The position numbers and the translations under genes were made by a program. From positions 15,892,136 to 15,956,135 of the forward strand of contig JACGWO010000013.1 in assembly GCA_034509735.1 (NCBI GenBank): a stretch of 64,000 bases of DNA, written 5' to 3'. The notes below the pieces were generated by a model that was not told where the DNA came from, ran no database searches, and was given only the letters and a program-made list of their open reading frames with translations. The stretch's first letter is position 1. Each line of letters starts with the position of its first letter. This document shows positions 46,438 to 57,812 of the stretch, in pieces. Origin of the DNA: Sesamum alatum. Its lineage: Eukaryota; Streptophyta; Magnoliopsida; Lamiales; Pedaliaceae.

Positions 46438-46816
46438 TAATTCCTATCGGTGTTCGGTACCATTAATAATATTAACTCATTATGCAAAAATTTCCTAGGA
46501 ACGATTCTTTCTACAACACATAGAAAGGGTCTCATTAAATGAAAATTGTTTCGGAATCTCAAACTACTAAACCAAGTTTTTATTTGAAAATTACCTTGGA
46601 ATTTATATACTAACCCAACCCTCTTTGGTGCAAAGTCATGAAAGCCAAATATTTCCCCAATTCTTCTTTCTTGGACTCTAAAAGTTCTAGTGGTAATAGC
46701 ATGACTTGGAAATACATTCATAAATTCATTCCTAAGATTAGAAACTCAACATTCTGGTGCTTAGGTAATGGTAATATATAGTATTAACTTTTGGACTCAT
46801 AAATGGATAAATAATA
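46438..46816 (+). pseudogene. L1-type LINE, post-RT region
   Basis: The sequence resumes after the MITE with the plant L1 C-terminal region: VKAKYFPNSSFLDSK-like text at about 46640-46690, then TWKYIHKFIPKIRNS-like text at about 46705-46755. It has frame breaks. Confidence 0.65.
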
Positions 46817-47259
46817 CACTACAAGAAAATAGAAAATTAGCGACAAAAAATCAAGTGACAATTTTAATATTGTCACTAATTATATATATTTAGTGATAAG
46901 AATGTTTATTTTGTCACAATAATGAATTTTATGATTTTAATAATTACTATTATTTTATAAAAAATATTATTAGTGACAAAAAATTGTGCACAAAATTGTC
47001 ACTAAATACAATTAGTGATTCATGTATAGTGATAACCTAGTGACAATAAATGATTGTTATCACTATATTGTATTGTCACAAAGTTGTCACTATAGATGTG
47101 TCACTAATTGTATTTAGTGATAATTTTATACACAATTTATGTCACTAATAATTATATAGTGACAAGATGAAAAATATTGTCACTTAACACATATTTTTAG
47201 TAACAACTTTTAAATTATCATTTGATATTTTGTCACTAATATCGTATTTTCTTGTAGTG
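46817..47259. mobile_element. CACTA-type MITE
   Basis: The termini are CACTACAAGAAAAT in perfect inversion (46817-46830 and 47246-47259), with 3-bp target duplication ata (46814-46816, 47260-47262). The interior is made of 'tgtcactaat' and 'attagtgaca' words in both orientations. It has no coding capacity. The end sequence differs from the large CACTA pair, so it belongs to another family. Confidence 0.88.
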
Positions 47260-47262
47260 ATA

Positions 47263-47770
47263 GTACACTAGAGACTTTTTTAGTAATCTTGATATCTCAG
47301 TATTTGGTAAGTAGTGATCAGAGATTGGAATGGGGATTTTGTTGTTGCGTACTCTCATTTTCTTGAAAGATCTTCTAATAACAGGGCTGAAATGTGGCTC
47401 TCTACAAAAGACTTCATCTTGCACAATCACTGGATATTAAAGATATCATTATACACACTGATTCCAGGTACTTTCTCCACTCATTTGATAGGCATCCTCA
47501 TCAGCTCCAAATGATGACAACACTCATACAGGACTGTCGAACGATCTTGACTAGCTTCCACTCGGCTACATTATGTTTTTGTTATGGGGAGTTAAATGGT
47601 CCAACAGACCATCTTGGTCAATTAGTAGCTTGTAGTAAATCCGGTGACGATTCTGATAGTTGTACGCAATATTTGTTACCAACGCTTGATGCAAATAGGT
47701 TTAAAGTGTATGTCAGGAAGACCACTGCGTTTTGTAACAAACATGTTTTGTTGATATAATATATGATGCC
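47263..47770 (+). pseudogene. L1-type LINE, RNase H-like C-terminal domain
   Basis: At about 47380-47660 the frame reads LHLAQSLDIKDIIIHTDSRY then HPHQLQMMTTLIQDCRTIL, a plant LINE C-terminal RNase H (RVT_3 type) with the catalytic-type D of HTDS. It ends near 47757, with an A-rich tail region at about 47785. Together with the pieces at 31400, 39688, 45513 and 46438 this is one LINE. Confidence 0.78.
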
Positions 47771-47965
47771 TATCTATTATCAAAGAGAAAAAAATACAAT
47801 TAACTAAACTTTTATTTTTATATAGGATTGGATATATGTAAAAATTGATCTATCCATTCAAAACTACTATGTTTTATCTATTAAAAATGAAATTTTTGTT
47901 TTACGTAAAAGATTCATTTATAGAACAATATATTATAAAAGATTTATATAATTTAAAAAAAATAA
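47771..47965. other. AT-rich repeat similar to 19530-19800
   Basis: It shares 'tatataggattggatatatgt', 'aaaactactatgttttatct' and 'tttacgtaaaa'-like words with the earlier region. It has no coding content. Confidence 0.45.
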
Positions 47966-48281
47966 AACCAGACCCGACCGGCCGGTCCGATCGGTTTAAC
48001 GGGGAAACGGCGTTGTGTCCGGTCCGATCTTGTCATAAAACCCGGCAGTCAAAAAACCTGGAGGGAACAGGTGCAAACCGGCAAAAAATCGGTAAAACCG
48101 ACAACTCGGCAAATTAGAAAAACCAATTGTTAAGAAGAAGAACTACACATACGTCGTGTCGTCGACTCCTCAGTTGCTTGTGTTGTCATTTCTCATAATC
48201 TCACTAGTCTCCCAATAGAAAAACCAAAACAAAAAAAATCGGATTGGAAGTAAAATGAGTTTAATTTATTTTGAATTTGTG

Positions 48282-48317
<36 letters not shown>

Positions 48318-48527
48318 TGGAACAATGGTGGTTTTTGAGGTGTAGCCATGGAGGATTTCAATTTTCAAATGATAATGGTTGGTCTTTTAGGGTGTAGCCA
48401 TGTAGCAATGGAGGATTTCAAATATAAGAAAAAAAAAATTACGAGAGAAGAAGATGATGGAGAGAAAGATGTGAGAGGATGGAGGCGGTTGTTGGCTTAC
48501 CTTTAGAAGTTTGGGTTTGTTCTTTAG

Positions 48528-48899
48528 GAGAAAATTACAATTTCAGTCCCAAAATATAGGGTGGTTTGCAATATTAGTCTCATACTTTTTGAAATAGCCA
48601 ACACTAGTCCTATACTTTAGGAAAATGTTGCAAAGTTAGTCCCGACGTAGCAATATTAGTCCCACACTTTAGAAAAATATTACAAAATTAATCCCATATT
48701 TTAGCAAAACGTTGCAAAATTAGTCTCAAAGTTTGTCCCAAATGTTGCAAAGTTAGTCCCAAAAGTTACATTTTTTTTACGCTGGGATTAACTTTGTAAT
48801 ATTTTCCTAAAATATGGGACTAATATTGGCTATTTTAAGAAATATGGGACTAATATTGAAAACCATCATGTACTTTAGGACCAAAATTGCAATTTTCTC
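48528..48899. mobile_element. Inverted-repeat MITE, copy 7
   Basis: The exact 9-bp target duplication gttctttag lies at 48519-48527 and 48900-48908. The ends GAGAAAATTACAATTTCAGT and GAGAAAATTGCAATTTTGGT are inverted. The interior is a set of about 40-bp tandem units of the form 'ttgcaaagttagtccca' plus spacer, switching strand near the right end. Confidence 0.92.
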
Positions 48900-49053
48900 G
48901 TTCTTTAGGGTTATACTTTTCAACTTTTTATATTTAATATTATTAGTTCTAAAAAGTATAAAACCTTTTAGGTGCAAGATGAAGGATCGAACTTGAGTGG
49001 ACAGAATATTTAGTTAACTATTCAACCATCAAACCATTTAAAACTAATATAAT

Positions 49054-49494
49054 ATTTATACTATTATAAAAGGAAGAGGGTTTATAGACTCAAAGTGGTA
49101 GTTTTGATACCACTACACCAAATTATTATAATACTAAAAATGCCCCTCAACTTCACCACTCATATTGAATTAACTACTCAATCAAGTTTTTTTAAAAAAA
49201 TTAATTCCATGCAATTAATGTACTAAAAAAAACTAAATTTAATCTCATTTTGTTTAAGCTTATTGTTGATTGAAATATAAATAACATATATTGGGAAAAT
49301 TTTCAATTTCTAATGTAATTTGAATAAAATATTTATTAATAATTAACGCATTAGAAAAAGTTATCGTATAGCTTTTATACGTGAGATTGTAAGACATTAA
49401 AAGGTTTTAATATACAAGAACAAATTATGAGCTTAATAAAATAAAAATATTATTAAAAAATAGGCACGCAGGTACTGCGTGCCACGGTGTCTTG
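49054..49494 (+). mobile_element. Small non-autonomous Helitron
   Basis: The 5' end resembles plant Helitrons (tttatactattataaaagg). The 3' end has a strong hairpin ggcacgcag-gta-ctgcgtgcc (49463-49483) followed by acggtgt and CTTG, close to the CTRR rule but with TT. It is about 440 bp with no coding capacity. Confidence 0.6.
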
Positions 49495-50270
49495 TATATA
49501 TATATGTTATCCGAATATTTGCAAATGGTCCAACTAGTTAAACCAGTGACCCAGTGACCCAATAAATTATCCGGTTCTTATGTCGGTCCGAATTTAAAAA
49601 CATTACGGTCAAATTATACTAGTATATGTCAAGAAGTCTGGAAAACAGAGCTAAAAGATAATGAATGTGATCAGTGGATCCATGGAATCTTCATAAACGT
49701 GTGGTTTATATACTTCCCTACCACTGTAGGGCAGCCATTTGGTAAGCCTGTAGAATTGCGCCATGTGGTGGACATCCCTGGAGCCCAGCTAGCTCTGGGC
49801 CTAGCTTTTTGGGGCCTCTTTGCATTTTGAGTTGTTAAGCCCAAAGGGAGGGGCGGCCAACCTTGTTAGCATGATACTAGCCCGAGTTCCCAGAGGAAAG
49901 CACCGTTGAAAGTTGAAGCGGCCAGCAAGCCCAGTATGATGGTAATGGGCCAAAAGGAGCGAAATTCAAGACTGGTGGCCCATAAAAGGGGTGGGAGTTG
50001 GACTGCGTTCAAGTGGGCCTCTGTGAAGTGTGTTTCCGGAGGGGTATTCTTGATATTTTAGAAATAATAAATTTGTTTAGGTTGTCTAATTTTCTGAGGA
50101 AAAAAATGTGTTGTTATTTATGCGACGTTGATCCTACTTTTCCACCCAACTCATCAAATATCTCAAATTTGAGAACATTAAAGTTTGTTTCTTTTTGGAA
50201 TTTTCGAGATCATAAAGAATTGGTTGTTTAAATTTAAATTGAACTCGATACACATATATCTGCACTACTG

Positions 50271-50782
50271 TCTATACTAATATAAAAAGAAAACACCTTT
50301 CTTATTCATAAATGACGGTTAATCACACTGCGACACCTCGTTTTTCGGTTATGCCGATATGTACCTCTAAGGTAGTTTTTTCTTTTTTTTTTTTCTATTT
50401 TTCTTTTTCTCTTAGGAATGTGTTGGTTTACATATATATTTTTTCTATATTTATAATAATTTTAAAGCATGCAATATTATGTTATTTGCATGTAGGGACG
50501 GAGTGCCACAATGAATGATAAAAAAACAAAGGCCCTCCACACTCACAAATGACAGTTAATAACCATTGCACCAATTTTTTATGAAGTCAAAGATACCCTT
50601 CAACTGATAAAATAACTAACTTAATAACTGATAAATTTGTCTTCCCTTCTTTCTTTCTTTATTTCTTTTTTATTTAAATGTAATATATTGATTTATATAC
50701 TTTACTCTTATTTATAATATATTATAAAACGTGAAAAAATATTTATTATATGCATGTAGGAACGGAGAGCCACAATGACTAG
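50271..50782 (+). mobile_element. Small non-autonomous Helitron with internal duplication
   Basis: The 5' end TCTATACTAATATAAAAAG (50271) and 3' end CTAG (50779-50782) before T follow Helitron rules. The 3' end segment 'gcatgtaggaacggagagcc' also occurs internally as 'gcatgtagggacggagtgcc' at about 50490, and 'aatgacagttaat' repeats 'aatgacggttaat', so the element is a tandem of two half-copies. Confidence 0.6.
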
Positions 50783-50790
50783 TATATATA

Positions 50791-51915
50791 GGGGAAAATA
50801 TAATTTTGGTCCAGTTTCTTAGGGGCGGTGGCATTTTTGGTCTGAGGCTATTCCAAAATAGCATTTTAGGACTGTAATTTAAAAAAAATGACGATTTAAG
50901 TCCAAAAAGCCCTAATTTTGCTAAAATTCCTCACATGGGCCGCACGTGACCTTAAAAATTCGGGATATTTTTAATATCCCGGCCAACTTTGCCTACATGG
51001 ACTAAAACTAATCTAGTCTAGCTTACGTGACAATGGTGACATATTCACTATATTTGCCAATTCAAGCATTTTAGGATAATGTCCATTAGCCCTATCTCCA
51101 CCTCCCCCCCCCCCCCCACACACACACCTACCTCCTCCCCGCCACCACCCATTGTAGTGGGCGTGGCCGTCTCCCTTCTCTGTGGGCGATGGCCACACTG
51201 TCCCCTTCGCCCACAATAAAAATAGCGTCAGAATCGAAATGGGTGATGTCACGAAGGAGGAGATGATGTGGGAAATTGCCATCCGATAACCAAAATGGAT
51301 GGGTATAGTATCAAAATGATCACCGTGAGCTAGGGAGTATTTTGGTGGTGGTGTTACAGAAAATGACTTTCAAACGGCGGTGAATCAACGACGAGAAAAA
51401 AAGGGAATCCAGGGTTAGGCTGAAACTGGTTGGCTAAGATTGGGGCACGTCTCTTGTCCGATGAGGACATGCGTGGTGGAGCCGAGGTCGCTGGCGGATG
51501 GCGAGGTGGTGCGTCGATGAAAATTCATCATAAAATTTTTAGGAATCGGCTGGTGGCGGAGCTGTGGCGACAAAGGTGAAGGCTGCAGTTAGTGAGGTGG
51601 TGGTAGGTGGTGGTAGGTGGTGATTATGCCATGCTATCTATTTTCCCTCCAAGAACCAGCCTTACGTGGGCTGGCAAAGTGAGTTGCCAACACGTCACCC
51701 CTCCTACTTAAGCACATGTTAAACAATTTTATCCACATATATTAAGTCGCCAGAATTTGGAGAAATCCCCAAAATCTAGGGGTCACGTGCGTGTCATGTG
51801 CGTAACTCCGGCTAAATTAGGATTTTTTTTTATCCTTAAATTGGCATTTTTTAAACATTATTGTTCTAACTCGCTATTTTGGACCAAAATACTAAATCAA
51901 AATTGTATTTTTTCC
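50791..51915. mobile_element. Larger inverted-repeat element, copy 8
   Basis: The ends GGGGAAAATATAATTTTGGT and, reversed, GGAAAAAATACAATTTTGAT are inverted, with GGTCC words in both arms ('gatttaagtcc', 'ggaccaaaatac'). The interior is less AT-rich and includes a C-run plus (ca)n at 51103-51127. No clear target duplication was found; the flanks are (ta)n. It abuts the 3' end of the preceding Helitron. No conserved protein is visible inside. Confidence 0.65.
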
Positions 51916-52113
51916 TGTGTGTATATATATATATATATAACATCTAAAAATAACAGACAAATTGCAATCTACCTACTTGTAATACAAAAATAGGCAAATA
52001 ACCCCTTTATTTATTTAAAAAAAAACAATTTACCTCATTCAATTTGTAAAAAATGTGGAGGATGATAAATTTTCTTTTTTTTTTAAGTGTTTTATATTTT
52101 ATAAATTTTCTAT

Positions 52114-52160
<47 letters not shown>

Positions 52161-52650
52161 ACCACGATTAGTTTGAATAGATAAAGGATCCACCATAAAG
52201 TTAAATAACATTTGATTTGGACCGTAGATTCTTAAGAATCAAATATGAACCATCAATTTACATTATATCAAATTCAACAATTTTGAAATAAAGAAAACAG
52301 AAAATTCATGCGCGCACAACCCCACTCGCATCGATGGAATATTTTTTTTAAGCATTAAGAGAGATAAATTATTATTTTATTTTTCGTAAGGAAGCCATTT
52401 GCCTATTTCTAAGTAAGATTGCAATTTACCCAAAAATACATTACATGTTTAACGTTAAAACCATGAGGAGGAGAGCGCCTACTTTCTCTTTCATTTTTTC
52501 AGGACTTGAAAATTCGTATGAATTTTCATCTTTTCAGAAACCGAAGGAAGACGACATGAAAAGAAATGGTAATTACAAGGTGGGAAAGTTGCAATCGGCA
52601 ACAATTGTTATTACTGATCTTTTTCAATGGGGTCGGAAAGATTACTGGAA
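51916..52650. other. AT-rich flank downstream of the P-protein gene
   Basis: A long (ta)n tract lies at 52116-52157. A 71-codon plus-strand frame at 52445-52660 shows no recognised family and lies just past the 3' end of the glycine decarboxylase gene, so I do not call it a gene. Confidence 0.5.
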
Positions 52651-52759
52651 GAATGTCTAAATCAGTACATCAACATTAATTCGTTCTGTACAAACAAAAG
52701 ATGATGAAAAAGAAGTGGCAGCCAATCTGTGAAGGAACGAACGAACCCTTTGCATAATC

Positions 52760-55700
52760 TTACGCAGTTGCTGCAGCTGCTTCTTCGGCCATCTGCGACA
52801 CTGGGAGGAGGGTGCAGATGAGGTTGCGGTCGCCATACACGTTGTCGACACGTCCTGACAATATATTGAGCAACATGGTTTTTAGTTCTTACTTATTCCC
52901 AACTAGAATAAATCCATTTTTTGAACAAAAAACAAGCAGAAACTTTTCTGTTAATTAGCCTTGACTCGACTATCCCCAGGAACAGTAATATGCATTACAA
53001 TGTCCAGTGTACGCACCTGTGGTTGGCCAGAACTTGGCAGTCTTGAGCCATGCAGCAGGGTAGGCTGCGTATTCACGCGAATATGGTTTTGTCCACACGT
53101 CGGCCATGAGCAGTGATGGTGGATGAGGTGCCCCCTGGAATAACGTTACCGTAATTAAATTTTCTAGATGTATGAAGAAAATTTAAGCATCAATAAGTGC
53201 ATCAATCCGAGGCAAACATAGAAGCAGAACTTAGTCTATTACCTTGAGAACATTGTTGTGGATGTCGGCTTTTCCTTTCTCAATTAATGCGATTTCTTCT
53301 CTAATAGAGATAAGAGCATCACAGTACCGGTCTAGCTCTGCCTGTAAATTAAGAACGACGCAGAAACATAAATCCACGTGTCTGTATGTGTTTATATTAC
53401 ACCATAAAGTTTTTTGTTTTGTGTACCTTGCTTTCACTTTCAGTTGGTTCAATCATGAGTGTACCAGGAACAGGCCACGACATTGTCGGTCCATGAAACC
53501 CATAGTCCATGAGACGTTTAGCAACATCTTCAGGCTCGATTCCAGCAGTATTCTGTAGCAACCGTGACTTGCAGTAAGAAAATGATATATTGATTTTGAA
53601 ATTAAAAGCTGGGAATAACTGATGTTAAGCAAGAGTCACCTTGAAGACTCTCAAATCTATGATGAACTCATGGGCGACTGTCCCGTTGACACCACGGAAA
53701 AGAACCGGGTAGTGCTTCTGTTTGTCAAAAGCATAAAGTATTAACAGATTGAGAATTTCTCTTGAGTTATTACACTATTAGTTGTATACAGAAAAAAAGA
53801 TGCAAACAGGTAAGATCGCATCTAGAGCTAAAATGCAATTGCGTGCTCCTGTAAAAAATTATAAAAAGAGTAAGTAGAGAGAAAGAGTGACCTCCAGACG
53901 CTTGGCCATGTAGTTTGCGTTCAAGATGGCTATCTTTGATGCGTCAGTTAAACCCTTCGACCCCATCATGGCAATGTAGGTGTACGATATAGGCAAAATG
54001 AGGGCTGAGCCCCAAGGTGCAGCAGAAATAGTACCAAGCGGCTGAGACTGATCGGGTGCTGGTATGCCTCCGGTTGGTACCTACAATATCAACAAAAACC
54101 ATATGGCTCTCAACTTTCACTGGCTATTTCTTCGGTATTTTCCCTCTCGACTTGGAAGGGATGGACTATCTACATCCCTAAATATGATTGTCGAATATCG
54201 GGTTTTGTACATACCACGGGATGTGACGGTAGAAACGGTGCTAGATGTTTCTTCACCCCAATTGGCCCCATACCAGGTCCACCTCCACCATGAGGAATAC
54301 AGAAAGTTTTATGGAGATTGAGATGGCAGACATCAGCACCAATAAAGCCTGGGCTTGTCAGACCAACCTGTGTGCACAAAAGATATAGTATCAAAGAAAC
54401 GAACTTGAAGATGCGACCACCGGCCATCAAGTTGCAATGAACTAGCAGAAGCACAAGATTTTGTTGTACCTGAGCATTCATGTTTGCTCCGTCCATGTAA
54501 ACTTGCCCACCATTGTCATGAATTATTTTGCATATCTCATCAATTCCTTCCTCATAGACTCCGTGAGTTGAAGGATATGTAACCTGGAATTTGGTAGAAA
54601 ATTTATCGACACAAGACATACAAAACACACAGCCCATTCAGATAACAGTATCATAGTTATCCATACCATAAGAGCAGCTAAGTTGTCCTTATTGCCTTCT
54701 GCAGCCTTGCGTAACTCTTCAATGTTGATGTTCCCCTTGGAATCTGTTCCAACTGCAACAATTTTCATCCCACACATGGCTGCACTTGCAGGGTTTGTTC
54801 CATGTGCTGAGACTGGAATGATGCATACGTCGCGGTGGTGGTCTCCTCTTGACTACATTAGATATTAAGCAGAGATCAGAAGCAAGTAAAGCCTCAGAGA
54901 CAAAGCACCATTTAAATTATTTAAAGCTATCAGCTTTCTACACTAGCATCACATTCTAATTTCTCATAAAGTTCACACTAAATACCATGTGATATGCTCG
55001 AATAACCATCAATCCTGCATATTCTCCAGCTGCACCAGCATTTGGTTGCAGAGAGAAAGAATCAAAACCAGTAATCGTGCACAACATTTCACCCAGATTC
55101 TTGAACATTTCCTGCAAGAAGAATATCGAGGTTCAGTAATGTAATTCATATAGCATAGCTTTGCAATTTGTACTACAAAGACGAGGAATTTATAGAACTG
55201 AATTTTCATTATATTTTTTTAGTTTTAACCTGGAAACCGGCAGCTTGTTCAGTGGGCGCAAAAGGGTGAAGGTTTGCAAAGGCAGGCCATGTAACTGGCA
55301 TCATCTCAGTTGTTGCATTCAATTTCATTGTGCAAGATCCCAAGGGAATCATACTGTGGCACAACGAGAGATCCTTTGATTGGAGCCTATGAATGTATCT
55401 AAGAAGCTCATGCTCAGTGTGGTACCTGCAAAATCAAGTAAAAGTTATGTTTCCCCTTAAAGGCTACAATTAAAATAATCAAGTCATAAAATGTTCATAC
55501 GAGTTGAAGATCGAGTGAGTCAGGTATGGGCTCTCCCTAACAAGTCTTGAAGGAATCAAATTTTGAACCTCTGGTGCAAGAGAAACAGCAGAAAATGGCA
55601 CCTGATAAACATAATATTGATGTTATAACAAGCATACAACTGAAAGTTAGTAACATGTCTTTAATGAGATACTCGTACTTACCGGCTTGCCACCAGCAAA

Positions 55701-57532
55701 GACTTCAAACAGCTTGTCCACATCTTCCAATGTGGTTGTTTCATCGAAAGAAACAGTTATCTGACAGACAGGGGATACGGTTATTACCAAGTCTCCGATA
55801 CTTAATTATCAAGGTATACCTAGATTTATGCTTACAGTATTCTTGTCCACTATCCGCAAATTTATTTCACTTTTGTAAGCAGCATCAGCAATGGCCTTTG
55901 CGTCTGCACATTTGACCTTCACGGTGTCAAAGAAGGGAAGATCCTGGACTTCTACTGTCCCAAGCTTTTTCAATCCAGCAGCAAAGGCTCCAGCTAGACC
56001 ATGAACTCTCTGGGCTATGGTTTTAAGACCTTCTGGTCCATGATAAACAGCATACATGGCAGCCATGTTGGCAAGCAGTGCCTATATGAGTGAAGATAAC
56101 AACTTTTTACATAAAAAAATCTCCTTAAAGTTTCTGGTGTAGTTGAGCAAGTCAATTTTCATTCAGCAAGCTAGATAAATAATTAAGGTTGCTAAGGAGG
56201 AGTATTAATTTCCATTCATCAATACAGCTGTACTTGGCTCATCATAGAAAAAACATGAATTGGAAATTGATCTTGTAAACTTAACAAAAGAAATAGCACT
56301 GGACTAGAAAGTTAACTTACTTGAGCTGTGCAAATGTTGCTTGTAGCCTTGTCCCGTCGAATATGTTGCTCTCTTGTCTGCATCGCCATACGAAGAGCAT
56401 GCTTTCCAGAGGAATCAACACTGACACCGATAATTCTTCCAGGCATCATCCTCTTGTATTCTTGAGACGTAGCCAAGAACGCGGCATGAGGACCTCCATA
56501 GCCCATTGGAACACCAAACCTCTGAGCAGAGCCGACCACAATATCGGCACCCAACTCACCAGGAGGCTTCAACATGGTCAGAGCCAACAAATCAGAAGCC
56601 ATAACAACCTTCACCCCGTTAGCATGTGCATTCTTAATGAACTCCCCATAGTCCAAGATTTCACCCTCAGTCCCCGGGTACTGAACTAGCACCCCACAAA
56701 CATCCCCAGACTTATAATCAATGTCCTTAACATCAGAAACAACAACTTTAAGATTGAATCCGTCAGCTCTTGTCTGACAAACGTCAATGGTCTGAGGATG
56801 ACAATTGCTAGCAATAACAAAAGTCTTCTTCTTTCCCTTCTGAATATTATTACACATAGCCATAGCCTCAGCTGCAGCAGTCCCCTCATCGAGCAATGAT
56901 GCGTTCGACATCGGCAAACCAGTAAGATCTGTGATCATGGTCTGGAAGTTCAACAAGGATTCAAGCCTCCCTTGGGAAATCTCAGCCTGATAAGGGGTGT
57001 ACTGAGTATACCACCCCGGATTTTCCATGATGTTCCTCAAGATAACAGGTGGGACAAATGTATTGTAATATCCCATTCCAATATATGACTTAAAAATCTT
57101 GTTCTTGGATGCCAAATCCTGCATATGCTCAAGCATTTGTGCCTCTGTCAACCCTTGATCAAATATAGGCAACTCCATCTTATCGATGCGAATAGATTTA
57201 GGCACGGTGGCATCAATGAGTGAATCAAGAGTATTAAACCCCACAAACTCAGCCATTTTGGATTGCTCCTCCGGCGTGGCTGAGTTGTGGCGGCGGGGAA
57301 AAGTGTCACTCGGTTTCAGGGCCTCAACAGAAATGGATCGAGAGGCCACAAATTGTGCCAAACTCGTTGAATTAAAGCTGTGAGCCTTAACAACATTGCT
57401 GCCGCCATGAACAACACCACTCGGGGATAAGGAGGAAACGTACCTTGAGGATTGGTATAAAGGCTGCTGCTTGGATTCTGAAACCAGGCGCCTGAGAATA
57501 GCCCTGTTGGCTAATTTTCGAGCACGCTCCAT
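52760..57532 (-). CDS. GLDP: Glycine decarboxylase P-protein (glycine dehydrogenase, decarboxylating), mitochondrial
   Basis: The P-protein is the PLP enzyme of the glycine cleavage system: it decarboxylates glycine and passes the aminomethyl group to H-protein, in the mitochondrial matrix. Fifteen exons join with GT-AG introns: 57532-56321, 56081-55836, 55760-55683, 55601-55501, 55425-55230, 55111-54986, 54852-54667, 54583-54470, 54367-54215, 54080-53892, 53717-53640, 53552-53427, 53341-53243, 53134-53017 and 52854-52760. The product is 1038 residues, the usual plant size, with no stop or frameshift. The N-terminus ([16 protein letters not shown]) is Arg-rich, as for a mitochondrial transit peptide. 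The PLP-binding lysine is in [18 protein letters not shown] (Lys near residue 773). The Gly-rich loop and both P-protein halves are present. ATG 57532 is the first in-frame ATG. Identity is very secure. Confidence 0.97.
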
Positions 57533-57599
57533 TTCTTTCTCGAAAGAATGGAAACTGTGTCCAAAAACAGCAGATGAGAACACCCCAGAAAGGGATGAA

Positions 57600-57602
<3 letters not shown>

Positions 57603-57639
<37 letters not shown>
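57603..57639 (-). repeat. (CT)n microsatellite in the P-protein 5' leader
   Basis: A run of about 18 GA units (CT on the coding strand) lies 71-107 bp upstream of the start codon. CT-rich 5' leaders are common in plant genes. The frame through it could code Ser-Leu repeats but has no ATG, so it is untranslated. Confidence 0.85.
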
Positions 57640-57642
<3 letters not shown>

Positions 57643-57731
57643 ACAAAGCTGAGTGCAAGCTTTGTGTTGGTTTTGCTCTATTCTCTGCTCTCTCTCTCTT
57701 TTTGTATGAAAAATAATACTAAGATCCAATT

Positions 57732-57743
57732 TTATTGCTGCAT
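57732..57743 (-). promoter_or_regulatory. Possible minimal upstream ORF (ATG CAG CAA TAA)
   Basis: This is the only ATG between the TATA box and the main start, and it opens a 3-codon ORF. It would be in the mRNA only if transcription starts upstream of 57743, as the TATA position predicts. Relevance is uncertain. Confidence 0.35.
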
Positions 57744-57804
57744 ATTGAGAAGTGGGTGGTGGTAATGGGTTGGTGAGATCACGATGTCTTCACACATATA
57801 TATA

Positions 57805-57812
57805 TATTTATA
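57805..57812 (-). promoter_or_regulatory. TATA box candidate of the P-protein gene
   Basis: The minus-strand tataaata sits about 275 bp upstream of the start codon. The expected transcription start is about 30 bp downstream, near 57775. The surrounding (AT)n makes the choice of TATA uncertain. Confidence 0.45.

Larger units (their letters stand above)
47966..49604. mobile_element. GGTTCGACC-rich inverted-end element, 5' eroded, with two nested insertions
   Basis: The left part (cggccggtccgatcgg) and right part (ccggttcttatgtcggtccg, ending aaaaacatt at 49604) match the ends of the element at 60216-61257. It contains a MITE (48528-48899) and a Helitron (about 49054-49494). An A-homopolymer of about 38 bp lies at 48278-48315. 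I see no coding region. Confidence 0.6.

Noticed and set aside
52445..52660. 71-codon plus-strand frame next to the P-protein gene
   Set aside because: No recognised homology, ordinary AT-rich context, and tail-to-tail position with the end of the P-protein gene.
57533..57658. N-terminal extension of the P-protein through the CT repeat (Ser-Leu repeats)
   Set aside because: The upstream frame has no ATG; it would need a TTG start. Known plant P-proteins start at the equivalent of MERAR.
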